Source of the DNA: Bacteroidales bacterium
GTDB taxonomy: Bacteria; Bacteroidota; Bacteroidia; Bacteroidales; UBA932
Assembly (NCBI GenBank): GCA_023227835.1
Contig: JALOCI010000042.1
Span: forward strand, 1-24,307
Length of the DNA stretch: 24,307 bases
Reading direction: 5' to 3'
Part shown: positions 1-7,411 of the stretch, in pieces
How positions within the stretch are numbered: position 1 is the first letter of the stretch
Layout: every line of letters starts with the position of its first letter
Translations under genes and position numbers: made by a program
The notes under the pieces: model-generated
Told to the model about the DNA's origin: nothing
The model's database searches: none
What the model saw: the letters and a program-made list of their open reading frames with translations, nothing else

Positions 1-445
1 CATGCAGCACGTCCTCGGTGAGATAGAATTTAAAATGAATATAGCACTTACCCACGGGAAAAATGCCATTGAGGCACTCTATCATACAAGTGCCATCATG
101 AATAAGGCTCTGGAGGAGATAGGGCCGCTTCTATTAAATGATACGGCAACGTGTCTACCGGATTTAAAACTTCTAAACCATACAGACAGGATGAGTTTCT
201 ATTCAAGAATCATTAATGAAAATCTGAACCGGGGCAAATCGGAATCTCTATATAGGGATGATTTGAACGTAAACCTGGTTACAATCTTCTTTACCTCTGC
301 AATGTCAAAAATTTATTCATGGGATGGGTCTTATCATTTTTTGAAGAATCCGTATATATTTCATTCAGAGCTTGTCAGGTATCATCTGGAGGCTATTGTC
401 AATGATGAGGGGAGAGCTATTTTAAAACAGTATTTAAAAAAATAA
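1..445 (+). CDS. TetR/AcrR-type transcriptional regulator, C-terminal part (cut at window start)
   Basis: The reading frame is open to the left edge and ends at a TAA at 443-445, leaving about 147 residues. TetR regulators are normally near 200 residues, so the missing part is probably the DNA-binding helix-turn-helix. What remains is an all-helical ligand-binding and dimerisation domain. The segment 'NRGKSESLYRDDLNVNLV' near residues 77-94 resembles the 'G...GLYR.D.d' stretch common in the C-terminal half of Bacteroidota TetR proteins. The ATG at position 2 is probably internal. The gene lies 27 bp upstream of ffh on the same strand, but nothing visible links its regulatory target to ffh. 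The family call rests on this motif and general helical character, so it is moderate, and no ligand can be inferred. Confidence 0.62.
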   Translation, partial: MQHVLGEIEFKMNIALTHGKNAIEALYHTSAIMNKALEEIGPLLLNDTATCLPDLKLLNHTDRMSFYSRIINENLNRGKSESLYRDDLNVNLVTIFFTSAMSKIYSWDGSYHFLKNPYIFHSELVRYHLEAIVNDEGRAILKQYLKK

Positions 446-472
446 CTATTTTCGCGGCCTAAATAACTAGAG

Positions 473-1804
473 ATGTTTGAAAATTTAATAGACAGACTTG
501 AAAATTCTTTCAAAATCCTGAAAGGAGAGGGAAAAATTACGGAGATTAACGTTGCTGAGACTCTTAAAGATATTCGCAAAGCGCTTCTCGATGCTGACGT
601 AAGTTATAAAATTGCAAAGAATTTCTGTGATGAAGTGAAGCAAAAGGCTCTGGGTCAAGATGTTCTTAAAGCAGTTCGCCCTGGCCAGATGCTGACCAAG
701 ATTGTTCATGATGAACTTACAATTCTAATGGGCAAGGAGGCTGTCGACATATCTGTTAAGGGCAATCCAGGTATTGTTCTGGTAGCTGGACTTCAGGGTT
801 CGGGTAAAACTACTTTTTCAGGCAAACTTGCACTGAATTGCAAGAACAAGAGAGGTCTGAAATGCCTCTTGGTGGCTGGTGACATTTACAGACCGGCAGC
901 AATCGAGCAACTAAAAGTATTGGGAGAACAGGTTGGTGTGCCCGTATACTGGGAAGAAGGCAACAACAACCCGGTACAAATTGCCAGAAATGCAATACAA
1001 AAAGCAAAACAAGAGGGATTTTCTCTCGTAATCATAGATACTGCCGGACGCCTGGCTGTTGATGAGCAGATGATGACTGAGATTGCTGCTATTAAAAAAG
1101 CTGTAACTCCTACCGAGACTCTCTTTGTTGTTGACTCAATGACAGGACAGGATGCTGTAGACACCGCAAAGACTTTCAATGAAAGGATTGATTTTGACGG
1201 AGTCGTACTTACAAAACTGGACGGAGACACACGCGGAGGTGCTGCTCTTTCAATCAGGGCTGTAGTAGACAAACCAATCAAGTTCGTATCAGCCGGAGAA
1301 AAAATGGAGGCGTTGGATGTATTCCACCCCGAAAGAATTGCTGACCGTATACTTGGTATGGGTGACGTTGTGTCTCTGGTGGAAAAGGCTCAGGAGCAGT
1401 TCGATGAGGAGGAGGCCAGGAAGTTACAAAAGAAACTGGCCAAGGATCAGTTCACCCTTTGGGATTTCTACAGTCAGATTCAACAAATAAAGAAGATGGG
1501 CAACATAAAGGAGCTTGCCTCAATGATACCGGGTATGGGAAAAGCTCTGAGAGATATTGATATTGACAACTCATCTTTTAAAAGTATCGAAGCAATTATT
1601 CAGTCTATGACGCCGCAGGAGAGGGAAGACCCGAACCTTCTTAATGGAAGCAGACGCAAAAGAATTGCGGCAGGGAGCGGAACAACAATTGCCGAGGTTA
1701 ACAGACTTGTCAAACAATTTGAAGACATGCGGAAAATGATGAAGAGTATGTCCGGCGGTGGAAAAGGGGCTTTAAAAGCCCTGGGATCAATGGGTAGAAG
1801 ATAA
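473..1804 (+). CDS. ffh: Signal recognition particle GTPase Ffh (SRP54)
   Basis: Ffh is the protein part of the bacterial signal recognition particle. With 4.5S RNA it binds signal sequences emerging from the ribosome and hands the complex to the receptor FtsY at the membrane. The 443 residues show the usual order: N-terminal helical bundle (1-95), GTPase (100-295) and methionine-rich M domain (about 300-443). Visible motifs are the P-loop GLQGSGKTT (106-114), DTAGR (189-193), TKLDG (247-251) and DTRGG (252-256). The M domain contains 'SRRKRIAAGSGTTIAEVN', the conserved RNA-binding region, and ends in a Met/Gly-rich tail. Length and ends fit full-length Ffh. It lies 13 bp ahead of folD on the same strand, probably one transcript. 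The 4.5S RNA gene is not in this window. Confidence 0.97.
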   Translation: MFENLIDRLENSFKILKGEGKITEINVAETLKDIRKALLDADVSYKIAKNFCDEVKQKALGQDVLKAVRPGQMLTKIVHDELTILMGKEAVDISVKGNPGIVLVAGLQGSGKTTFSGKLALNCKNKRGLKCLLVAGDIYRPAAIEQLKVLGEQVGVPVYWEEGNNNPVQIARNAIQKAKQEGFSLVIIDTAGRLAVDEQMMTEIAAIKKAVTPTETLFVVDSMTGQDAVDTAKTFNERIDFDGVVLTKLDGDTRGGAALSIRAVVDKPIKFVSAGEKMEALDVFHPERIADRILGMGDVVSLVEKAQEQFDEEEARKLQKKLAKDQFTLWDFYSQIQQIKKMGNIKELASMIPGMGKALRDIDIDNSSFKSIEAIIQSMTPQEREDPNLLNGSRRKRIAAGSGTTIAEVNRLVKQFEDMRKMMKSMSGGGKGALKALGSMGRR

Positions 1805-1817
1805 AACTCAATAGAAT

Positions 1818-2684
1818 ATGATATTACTGGATGGTAGAACGACTTCGGAACAAATTAAGAAAGAGATAACCGAAAAAGTAGAGGAAATTGTCAGACAAGG
1901 TCGCAGGAGACCGCATCTTGCTGCTATTCTCGTTGGTGAGGACGGAGCCTCGCAGACATATGTCAACAACAAAGAGAGAACCTGCGCACAGGTCGGATTC
2001 AAGTCAACTATTGTCAGGATGCCGGAAACTACTTCTGAAGAGAGATTGCTTGAAGAGATAGACCGTTTTAATGAGGATAAAGATGTTGACGGATTGATAG
2101 TTCAGCTTCCTTTGCCAAAACATATCAATGAACAGAGGGTTATTGAAGCTATTGACCCAAAGAAAGATGTAGACGGATTTCATCCTATTAATGTCGGCAA
2201 GATGGTGCTGGGACTACCTTCATACATTTCTGCCACACCGGATGGTATTATGGAATTGCTTGAACGGTATAATATTGAAACTTCCGGGAAACACTGTGTG
2301 ATTATAGGCAGAAGCAATATTGTCGGAAGACCTATGGCTAATCTTCTTTCTCAGAAGGCTGTGCCCGGAGACTGCACGGTTACTATTTGCCATAGTCATA
2401 CAAGGAATATCAAGGAGCATACTCTTCAGGCTGATATAATTGTGGCTGCCTTAGGAATACCCGGCTTTTTAAAAGGAGATATGGTAAAAGATGGGGCTGT
2501 TATTATTGATGTCGGAATCACCAGGGTTCCTGCAGATAATAAATCCGGATTCCGTCTGGCCGGAGATGTCCAGTTTGATGAAGTAGCGGCGAAAGCTTCC
2601 TATATTACACCGGTTCCCGGTGGAGTTGGGCTTATGACCATCACATCACTTCTAAAGAATACTCTGAAAGCTTCGGGAAACTGA
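1818..2684 (+). CDS. folD: FolD, methylene-THF dehydrogenase / methenyl-THF cyclohydrolase
   Basis: FolD is a cytosolic bifunctional enzyme of one-carbon metabolism. It oxidises 5,10-methylene-tetrahydrofolate with NAD(P)+ and hydrolyses the methenyl product to 10-formyl-tetrahydrofolate, which serves purine synthesis and initiator tRNA formylation. At 288 residues it has the normal length. Family active-site residues are present: Y48 and K52 in 'SQTYVNNKER', Q96 in VQLPLP, and D119 in KKDVDGFHP. The Rossmann nucleotide-binding part carries 'GRSNIVGRPMANLL', and the C-terminal family signature 'ITPVPGGVGLMT' is intact. It follows ffh by 13 bp and is the last gene before the hairpin at 2703-2734. 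Nothing looks unusual. Confidence 0.97.
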   Translation: MILLDGRTTSEQIKKEITEKVEEIVRQGRRRPHLAAILVGEDGASQTYVNNKERTCAQVGFKSTIVRMPETTSEERLLEEIDRFNEDKDVDGLIVQLPLPKHINEQRVIEAIDPKKDVDGFHPINVGKMVLGLPSYISATPDGIMELLERYNIETSGKHCVIIGRSNIVGRPMANLLSQKAVPGDCTVTICHSHTRNIKEHTLQADIIVAALGIPGFLKGDMVKDGAVIIDVGITRVPADNKSGFRLAGDVQFDEVAAKASYITPVPGGVGLMTITSLLKNTLKASGN

Positions 2685-2702
2685 TAAACTCTGTAAAATC
2701 TT

Positions 2703-2734
2703 AAAGAGGCTGTCTATATGTAGGCAGCCTCTTT
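2703..2734. terminator. Bidirectional hairpin terminator between folD and the outer-membrane protein gene
   Basis: AAAGAGGCTGTC and GGCAGCCTCTTT form a 12-bp stem with one G-T wobble around an 8-nt loop (TATATGTA). A-rich and T-rich arm ends give a short U tract on either strand. It sits in the 78-bp gap between the convergent stops of folD and the beta-barrel gene, so it probably ends transcription from both sides. It is read from sequence only. Confidence 0.8.
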
Positions 2735-2762
2735 CGTTTGCAGAAAATTTTAGTTGACTAGA

Positions 2763-5201
2763 CTAATTATTAACTTTATCACTTTCTGCACGTTTTGCTT
2801 CTTCACTCTCTCCGACTTTTCTTATCTTGGCAGCCTTACCTTTACCAAATCGATATGTAAAGCTGAGTGAGATTTTTTGACTCTTCCATTTAGAGATGAA
2901 ATTATAATCCTTAATCAATCCATTTTCAAGACTGGCTTTACTTCTCATAGTGTTAAATATATCGGTACAGTTAAGAGATAGTGTTCCTTGGTTTTTCATT
3001 ACACCTTTTTTTATTCCGAAATCCATTTCTCCCATAGGTCTCACCTTAAAGTAGCCATACGGAATTCCACTGTTTACAAATCCTGACAGCTCAATTTTTG
3101 TATCTTTAGGAAGTGAGACAGCGGTATTGATGTTCATGGATGTAAAGAATGATTCCTTTTCATAGTCATCAGCCTTATTCTTTACATTTGCCGCAAAAAC
3201 GCCGGCATTTAATGTCAACCATTTTGTGATACTCAACTCGGTTATGTTGAAGAATCCGCCAAAAAAGTTGAGTTTACCGAAGTTGTCCCACACCAGGAAT
3301 TTCTCTCCTGTTTCCGGATTGAAGTTTGTATTCTGAATAATAGTATTATTTGTAAACTGACCATGAAGACCTATACTGAAATGTTGCTTATATATAAAAG
3401 AGAGGCTTGTCTGATGAGTATACTGAGGTATTAGGTTAGGATTACCTTCAAGAGAGCTGTTTGCATCGACATAAATTCTGAAAGGGTTAAGCTGATTGAA
3501 ATTCGGCCTCTGGATTCTCATATCATATGTGAGGGCTATCATAAGATTCTTATTAGGATTGTAGCCAATAAATGCCGAAGGGAATATGTCAATATATTTC
3601 TTTGTTGTTGTTGTATCAGCACTTATCCACTCTCCGTCAGATATAGTGTATTCTGCTCTAAGCCCGGCCTTTGCACTTAGTTTCGGATTCAGCTGAGTAG
3701 CTGCGGAAAGGTATGCTGCAATTATGTTCTCTTTATAATTGAACAGACTGCTTAGGTCGTTATCTTTTACCCAATTGCCTGATACATTGTTCTCTCTCAA
3801 CAGATTGTTGTCTGTTAGACTCTCTGCAAACTTGGCCCCGGCCTCCATTTTTATTTTTTTGAATATAATTTGTTCATAATCAGCTTTTGCAGAATAAATG
3901 TTGAGATATTGCTTTGAATCACTTCTGAAAATCTCGGGAAGAATTTCGATTCCACCTGTACTGTTGAAATAGTAATTTTCCTGATGGCTGAATGATCCGA
4001 TGTCATAATAACCATAGTCGGCATTAAGCGTAATCTCCTGATTATCTTTGAATGTATGAGTAAAATTGAGATTTGTATATATATTGTCGAAATTGCTTTT
4101 GCCATCAATGCTGGTATTGTTTGTCCGTATAAGAGAGCCATTGTTGTATAGTTTGCTGCCGGTCACGTCGTCATTTGTGTTTTCCTTGTCATTCCTTCCC
4201 AACCCGCTTACAATTATTCCGACTACATTCTTCTTGTCAATAAAATAATCATGAGACAATCTGTAATTATATCTTTTATTTATAGACTCTGAAAGAGTTT
4301 CTCCTTTTAGAATCAATCCTGATCCGAGATCTGTATTAGATGTGAATTTTTCGTAAGATTCCTCGTATTTCGGACTGTACGATATAGTCGTATTTGTTTT
4401 GTCACTTCTGTAATTCAGATTTATAGTTCCGCTGAGACCATTGAAAAGATCAGAATTATAAGGAGATGCATCGTAGGTTCCTCTTAATGAGCCACTAACT
4501 CCTTTAGCGAAATTTTTCTTGGTCCGGATATTTATTATTCCGCTGCTTCCCTCTGCATCATACTTTGCCGACGGGTGGGCAATTATTTCAATTTTATCAA
4601 TTGTTGATCCGTCAGTACCTGACAGCAGGGCTTCAAGATCCTGTCCCGAGAGATTGGATGGTCTGTTGTCAATCCAAACCTGGACACTGTTCCCATTCAG
4701 CAAAACATTGCCTGAAGGATCGATGCTTATACCCGGAGCCTTTCTAAGGATATCAAGCGCGGTACTGCCCTGAGTGGACACAGCTTCAGAAACGTTCATC
4801 ACAATTTTATCCAGTTTTTGTTCTATTACGGGAACCTTTGCTGTAACCACGGCACTCTTAAGCGTGGTTGCATCTGGAGAAAGGGCTATCGTGCCGAGAT
4901 TCACCTCCTGAGAGTTTGTGGCTTTAACGAGAATGGTAGTATCCTTGAATCCGATGAATGAGATTTTTATTTTATACGATTCATTCATTAGTTTCTCAAC
5001 GGTGAATTTGCCATCTTCATTTGAAATAGCACCTCCCACTACTTTTGAATCCTTGTCTTGTACGCTTATAGTTGCATAAGACAATGCTTTCCCGTTCTCT
5101 TTTTCTATTATTTTGCCTGTTATGGTATTATTGTTTCTGGCGGCAAAAGTACTTGTTGAAATAAGTAATATGACCAGAAGATTTGTTAATTTGCGATACA
5201 T
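2763..5201 (-). CDS. Outer-membrane beta-barrel protein, TonB-receptor-like (CarboxypepD_reg-like + plug + OMP_b-brl_3 type)
   Basis: Predicted 812-residue outer-membrane protein. I chose the ATG at 5201 because it places a typical signal peptide at the very N-terminus (MYRKLTNLLVILLISTSTFA). An in-frame ATG at 5225 would add eight residues ahead of it. Next comes a carboxypeptidase-regulatory-like beta-sandwich (about 26-110; TITGKIIEKENGKAL, ATISVQD, FIGFKDT). It is followed by a plug-like domain (about 115-230; LDILRKAPG, then IEIIAHPSAKYDAEGSSGI) and a long run of alternating aromatic and polar beta strands. The strands end at SLSFTYRFG, followed by a charged tail. This order is typical of Bacteroidota TonB-linked barrel proteins, often annotated OMP_b-brl_3. 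The substrate cannot be read from sequence. It lies 109 bp downstream of a GntR gene and an ABC transporter on the same strand, which suggests a role in envelope stress or export rather than glycan uptake. No SusD-like gene is present. Confidence 0.85.
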   Translation of the reverse strand: MYRKLTNLLVILLISTSTFAARNNNTITGKIIEKENGKALSYATISVQDKDSKVVGGAISNEDGKFTVEKLMNESYKIKISFIGFKDTTILVKATNSQEVNLGTIALSPDATTLKSAVVTAKVPVIEQKLDKIVMNVSEAVSTQGSTALDILRKAPGISIDPSGNVLLNGNSVQVWIDNRPSNLSGQDLEALLSGTDGSTIDKIEIIAHPSAKYDAEGSSGIINIRTKKNFAKGVSGSLRGTYDASPYNSDLFNGLSGTINLNYRSDKTNTTISYSPKYEESYEKFTSNTDLGSGLILKGETLSESINKRYNYRLSHDYFIDKKNVVGIIVSGLGRNDKENTNDDVTGSKLYNNGSLIRTNNTSIDGKSNFDNIYTNLNFTHTFKDNQEITLNADYGYYDIGSFSHQENYYFNSTGGIEILPEIFRSDSKQYLNIYSAKADYEQIIFKKIKMEAGAKFAESLTDNNLLRENNVSGNWVKDNDLSSLFNYKENIIAAYLSAATQLNPKLSAKAGLRAEYTISDGEWISADTTTTKKYIDIFPSAFIGYNPNKNLMIALTYDMRIQRPNFNQLNPFRIYVDANSSLEGNPNLIPQYTHQTSLSFIYKQHFSIGLHGQFTNNTIIQNTNFNPETGEKFLVWDNFGKLNFFGGFFNITELSITKWLTLNAGVFAANVKNKADDYEKESFFTSMNINTAVSLPKDTKIELSGFVNSGIPYGYFKVRPMGEMDFGIKKGVMKNQGTLSLNCTDIFNTMRSKASLENGLIKDYNFISKWKSQKISLSFTYRFGKGKAAKIRKVGESEEAKRAESDKVNN

Positions 5202-5263
5202 GGTTAATTTAAAATTACAGTACATTGTTTTGCATAATAATTGACATACACCCTTGAAAGAAG

Positions 5264-5279
5264 ACTATTTTTCAATAGT
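5264..5279. promoter_or_regulatory. Short inverted repeat between the GntR gene and the outer-membrane protein gene
   Basis: ACTATT-TTTC-AATAGT forms a 6-bp dyad in the 109-bp gap (5202-5310) between the GntR stop and the beta-barrel start. It could be an operator, a weak attenuating hairpin or chance in A/T-rich DNA. I see no clear TAnnTTTG element for the downstream gene in this gap, so the beta-barrel gene may depend partly on transcription from the ABC operon. Confidence 0.25.
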
Positions 5280-5310
5280 TGCACTCTTCTGTATTTAGTT
5301 GTTATTTAGA

Positions 5311-5649
5311 TTATATTAAAACCTCTGAGGGATTGATTCCAAGAAGTGACATCTTTTTTAAGATCTTTGGAAGCTCTTCCTGGATGAATTGATTTCTCTG
5401 GACGGCTATTATTGTATCTTTTGCGTTTCTTGATATAAAGTAACCGACCCCTCGCTTGTTGAATATTACCTCTGCTGATTGCAGGTGCTCGTACGTCCTC
5501 ATTATTGTGTTAGGATTAACTCCCAGAAGTATCCCCAACTCCCTGACTGATGGGATTCTCTCCTCCGGCTGCCATTCACCGCCTAGGATTTTATCACACA
5601 GGTTATCGGCAATCTGGAGATATATCGGCTTATGTTCATTGAATTCCAT
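5311..5649 (-). CDS. GntR-family transcriptional repressor, YtrA subfamily
   Basis: A 112-residue regulator. Residues 7-75 form the GntR winged helix-turn-helix: 'PIYLQIADNLCDKILGGEW', 'RIPSVRELGILLGVNPNTIM', then the wing 'RGVGYFIS'. The remaining 40 residues are a short helical tail, too short for a FadR or HutC effector domain. That is the hallmark of the YtrA subfamily, whose members usually control adjacent ABC transporter genes. The gene starts 3 bp after the permease stop and is third in the operon ATPase-permease-GntR, with the beta-barrel gene downstream. A likely binding site is the 22-bp dyad at 7308-7329 just after the operon promoter, implying autorepression. The inducer is unknown; in other bacteria such systems respond to cell-wall-active antibiotics or peptides. 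Confidence 0.9.
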   Translation of the reverse strand: MEFNEHKPIYLQIADNLCDKILGGEWQPEERIPSVRELGILLGVNPNTIMRTYEHLQSAEVIFNKRGVGYFISRNAKDTIIAVQRNQFIQEELPKILKKMSLLGINPSEVLI

Positions 5650-5652
5650 AAT

Positions 5653-6447
5653 CTAGTACTGTTGGTTCTTCATTTTTAAAAATGTTCCGGATAAACTTCC
5701 CACAGGAATAATGAAATAGGTTATTGCATATATAGAGTACATTACTAGTCTCATTGCAGGAACCTTTTCCAGTACCGGACTATTAAGCAGATCATCAAGA
5801 CTGTTTATCTGAACAGAGAAAGATGCCATCTGATTGATCTCTTCTGCATACACAACTTTGACCGTGCTTGCCAGAATCAATCCAAGTACAAGGTATATAC
5901 CTATGGCTGTAAAAATGCTTTTTGTAACCTTACTCTTTTTAAAGAGGAAATTTCCAAATATGAATCCCCATTGGAGAATAAAAATCTCGTATATGCTGGA
6001 TATGTCTATCTTGCCAAGGTTGTTTGCATTAAAGGCAAAACCAGGAAATACAGACGGGGTTATCAATGAGAGAAATATATCAGTTAAAACAAGCGACAGA
6101 ATAATTACCAAGGGGGTAATGATTACCACAATAGTCAGCATGCTGAGATATTTCTCGCATACAGAGGCCGGGAGCAGGGCGAAGTCTATACCTTTTTTAG
6201 GGTGGTTATAACTCTTGTACAGATTAAAAGGAGCTATAATCATAGCAACAACAAGAAGAGTGCTCATCATTCCAAATCTGAAAAGAGGTGATATCTCTTT
6301 CCCTCCGGTTATCAATATTGATGTTAACCATATACCGAAAATAACCAGGGACATAATTCCTGCCAATTTCAATATGATACTGCTTCTCTCTTTCAACTCT
6401 TTGGTTAAAAGCATTTGATATCTTTTAAATGAAAAATTATCTTTCAT
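5653..6447 (-). CDS. ABC transporter membrane subunit (ABC-2-like permease)
   Basis: A 264-residue integral membrane protein with about six hydrophobic segments, near residues 28-48, 58-78, 101-125, 148-168, 175-198 and 235-255. Between the second and third is 'KKGIDFALLPASVCEKYLS'. This resembles a cytoplasmic 'LLPAS..EK' motif I associate with Bacteroidota ABC-2-like permeases. It sits 7 bp downstream of the ATPase gene and 3 bp upstream of the GntR gene, so ATPase and permease almost certainly form one transporter with a dimer of each. Sequence does not show the substrate. The YtrA-type regulator and neighbouring outer-membrane protein make export or envelope defence more plausible than nutrient import, and no periplasmic binding protein gene is present. 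Confidence 0.78.
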   Translation of the reverse strand: MKDNFSFKRYQMLLTKELKERSSIILKLAGIMSLVIFGIWLTSILITGGKEISPLFRFGMMSTLLVVAMIIAPFNLYKSYNHPKKGIDFALLPASVCEKYLSMLTIVVIITPLVIILSLVLTDIFLSLITPSVFPGFAFNANNLGKIDISSIYEIFILQWGFIFGNFLFKKSKVTKSIFTAIGIYLVLGLILASTVKVVYAEEINQMASFSVQINSLDDLLNSPVLEKVPAMRLVMYSIYAITYFIIPVGSLSGTFLKMKNQQY

Positions 6448-6454
6448 GATTCGG

Positions 6455-7282
6455 CTATTTATTTAAGATCTGCTTGATAGTTTTTTTATTAATCAAAACG
6501 GCATTGAAAAGTGTCTCAATGTTCACTTTAGATTCAATACCTGATTCATTACGATAAACTGTAAGATATCCGCCAAGAGTAGGTTCACTGTACAATGCCT
6601 CTTTGTCAGGTGTGTCCCTGAATTCAAATTTCAGCTTTGAACTGATCTCTTCGATAGAAGCGTTTACCAATACATCATTTGTATCAAGAATGATTATCGG
6701 ATCTATGAGGTTTTCAAGATCTCTTACCTGGTGGGTGGAAATTATAATACAACTTTCATCAGTAGCTGCCTGTGAAATAATACGTCTGAGTTGGGATTTT
6801 GAAGGAATATCCAATCCGTTGCTCGGTTCATCCATCAGTACAAGTTTTGTGTTTGTTGCAAGCGCAAAAGCTATGATTGCCTTTTTTTGCTGTCCAAACG
6901 ATAGTTTTGTAAATTTTGATCTCCCGTCGACTTCAAAGTCTGTAAGGAGTTTTGAAAATTTAAAACCATCATAGTTTGGGTAGAAGGCTCCGCGCAATGC
7001 TGCGTATTTATTAACTTCAATGTCCGGACCCACAAAGTCCTCAGGAATAAAGAACAGTTCCTGCAGAAAACCAGGTTCTCTTTTAAAGGGATTATAACCG
7101 AGGATAGTGCAGGCTCCCGATTTTGGTTTTAGAAGACCGCTCATAATTTTTAACAGCGTTGTCTTGCCGACTCCGTTCTGACCCAGAAGGCCATATATTT
7201 TACCGCATTCAAGATTGAGGTTAATATCTTTGAGAACCTCATGCTTTGAATAGCTAAAATTAAGATTTTCAATTTTAAACAT
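6455..7282 (-). CDS. ABC transporter ATP-binding protein
   Basis: A 275-residue cytoplasmic ATPase that would power the permease encoded just downstream. All core motifs are present: Walker A GQNGVGKT (34-41), signature LSFGQQKK (127-134), Walker B LVLMDEP (147-153) with catalytic E152, the D-loop SNGLD, and the H-loop histidine H184 in IISTHQ. The signature reads LSFGQ rather than the textbook LSGGQ, a common variant in this exporter class. After about residue 205 a C-terminal extension of some 70 residues precedes the stop; its role is unclear. It is the first gene of the minus-strand operon, with a good Bacteroidota-type promoter 50-80 bp upstream (7332-7362) and a probable GntR operator in between. 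Confidence 0.93.
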   Translation of the reverse strand: MFKIENLNFSYSKHEVLKDINLNLECGKIYGLLGQNGVGKTTLLKIMSGLLKPKSGACTILGYNPFKREPGFLQELFFIPEDFVGPDIEVNKYAALRGAFYPNYDGFKFSKLLTDFEVDGRSKFTKLSFGQQKKAIIAFALATNTKLVLMDEPSNGLDIPSKSQLRRIISQAATDESCIIISTHQVRDLENLIDPIIILDTNDVLVNASIEEISSKLKFEFRDTPDKEALYSEPTLGGYLTVYRNESGIESKVNIETLFNAVLINKKTIKQILNK

Positions 7283-7307
7283 ATAATTTCTTTTATTATT
7301 AGTCTCG

Positions 7308-7329
7308 GTGTATTAGTGAAGTAGTGCAC
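7308..7329. promoter_or_regulatory. Probable GntR (YtrA-type) operator upstream of the ABC operon
   Basis: A 22-bp imperfect dyad whose ends read GTGTA and TGCAC, with inner symmetric bases (pattern GTGnAnTAnT against its complement; 7 of 11 positions pair). It lies between the -7 element at 7332-7339 and the ATPase start at 7282, so it would overlap or follow the transcription start. YtrA-family operators, as I recall them, have AGTGTA-like and TACACT-like arms separated by about 13 bp. The site contains the 3-bp end symmetry and similar spacing, but it is not a perfect match. Confidence 0.45.
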
Positions 7330-7331
7330 TG

Positions 7332-7362
7332 CAAATGTAGCTATGATTTTTATTCCACCAAA
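7332..7362 (-). promoter_or_regulatory. Promoter of the ABC-GntR operon (Bacteroidota type)
   Basis: On the minus strand, TTTG at 7362-7359 (-33) and TACATTTG at 7339-7332 (-7, consensus TAnnTTTG) are separated by exactly 19 bp, matching the Bacteroidota primary sigma factor consensus. Expected transcription start is near 7325, giving a leader of about 40 nt before the ATPase ATG at 7282. Confidence 0.65.
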
Positions 7363-7370
7363 TTTTTTTT

Positions 7371-7378
7371 TAGTTTTG
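7371..7378 (+). promoter_or_regulatory. -7 promoter element for the M28 peptidase gene
   Basis: TAGTTTTG matches TAnnTTTG exactly and lies 33 bp before the ATG at 7412. It directly follows a run of nine T residues. No clear TTTG is seen at -33 on this strand, so the match covers the -7 element only. Confidence 0.5.
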
Positions 7379-7411
7379 ATATAAATATTTTACACCATAA
7401 GAGATAATAAG

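Noticed and set aside
2..445. ATG at position 2 as the true start of the first gene
   Set aside because: The remaining 147 residues lack the DNA-binding half expected of a TetR protein, so the gene most likely begins before the window.
886..1281. 131-residue open frame opposite ffh
   Set aside because: It is antisense to the conserved GTPase domain and has low-complexity Ser/Thr/Cys composition typical of shadow frames.
5202..5225. ATG at 5225 as the start of the beta-barrel gene
   Set aside because: It would put eight polar residues before the signal peptide, while the ATG at 5201 gives a standard signal peptide start.
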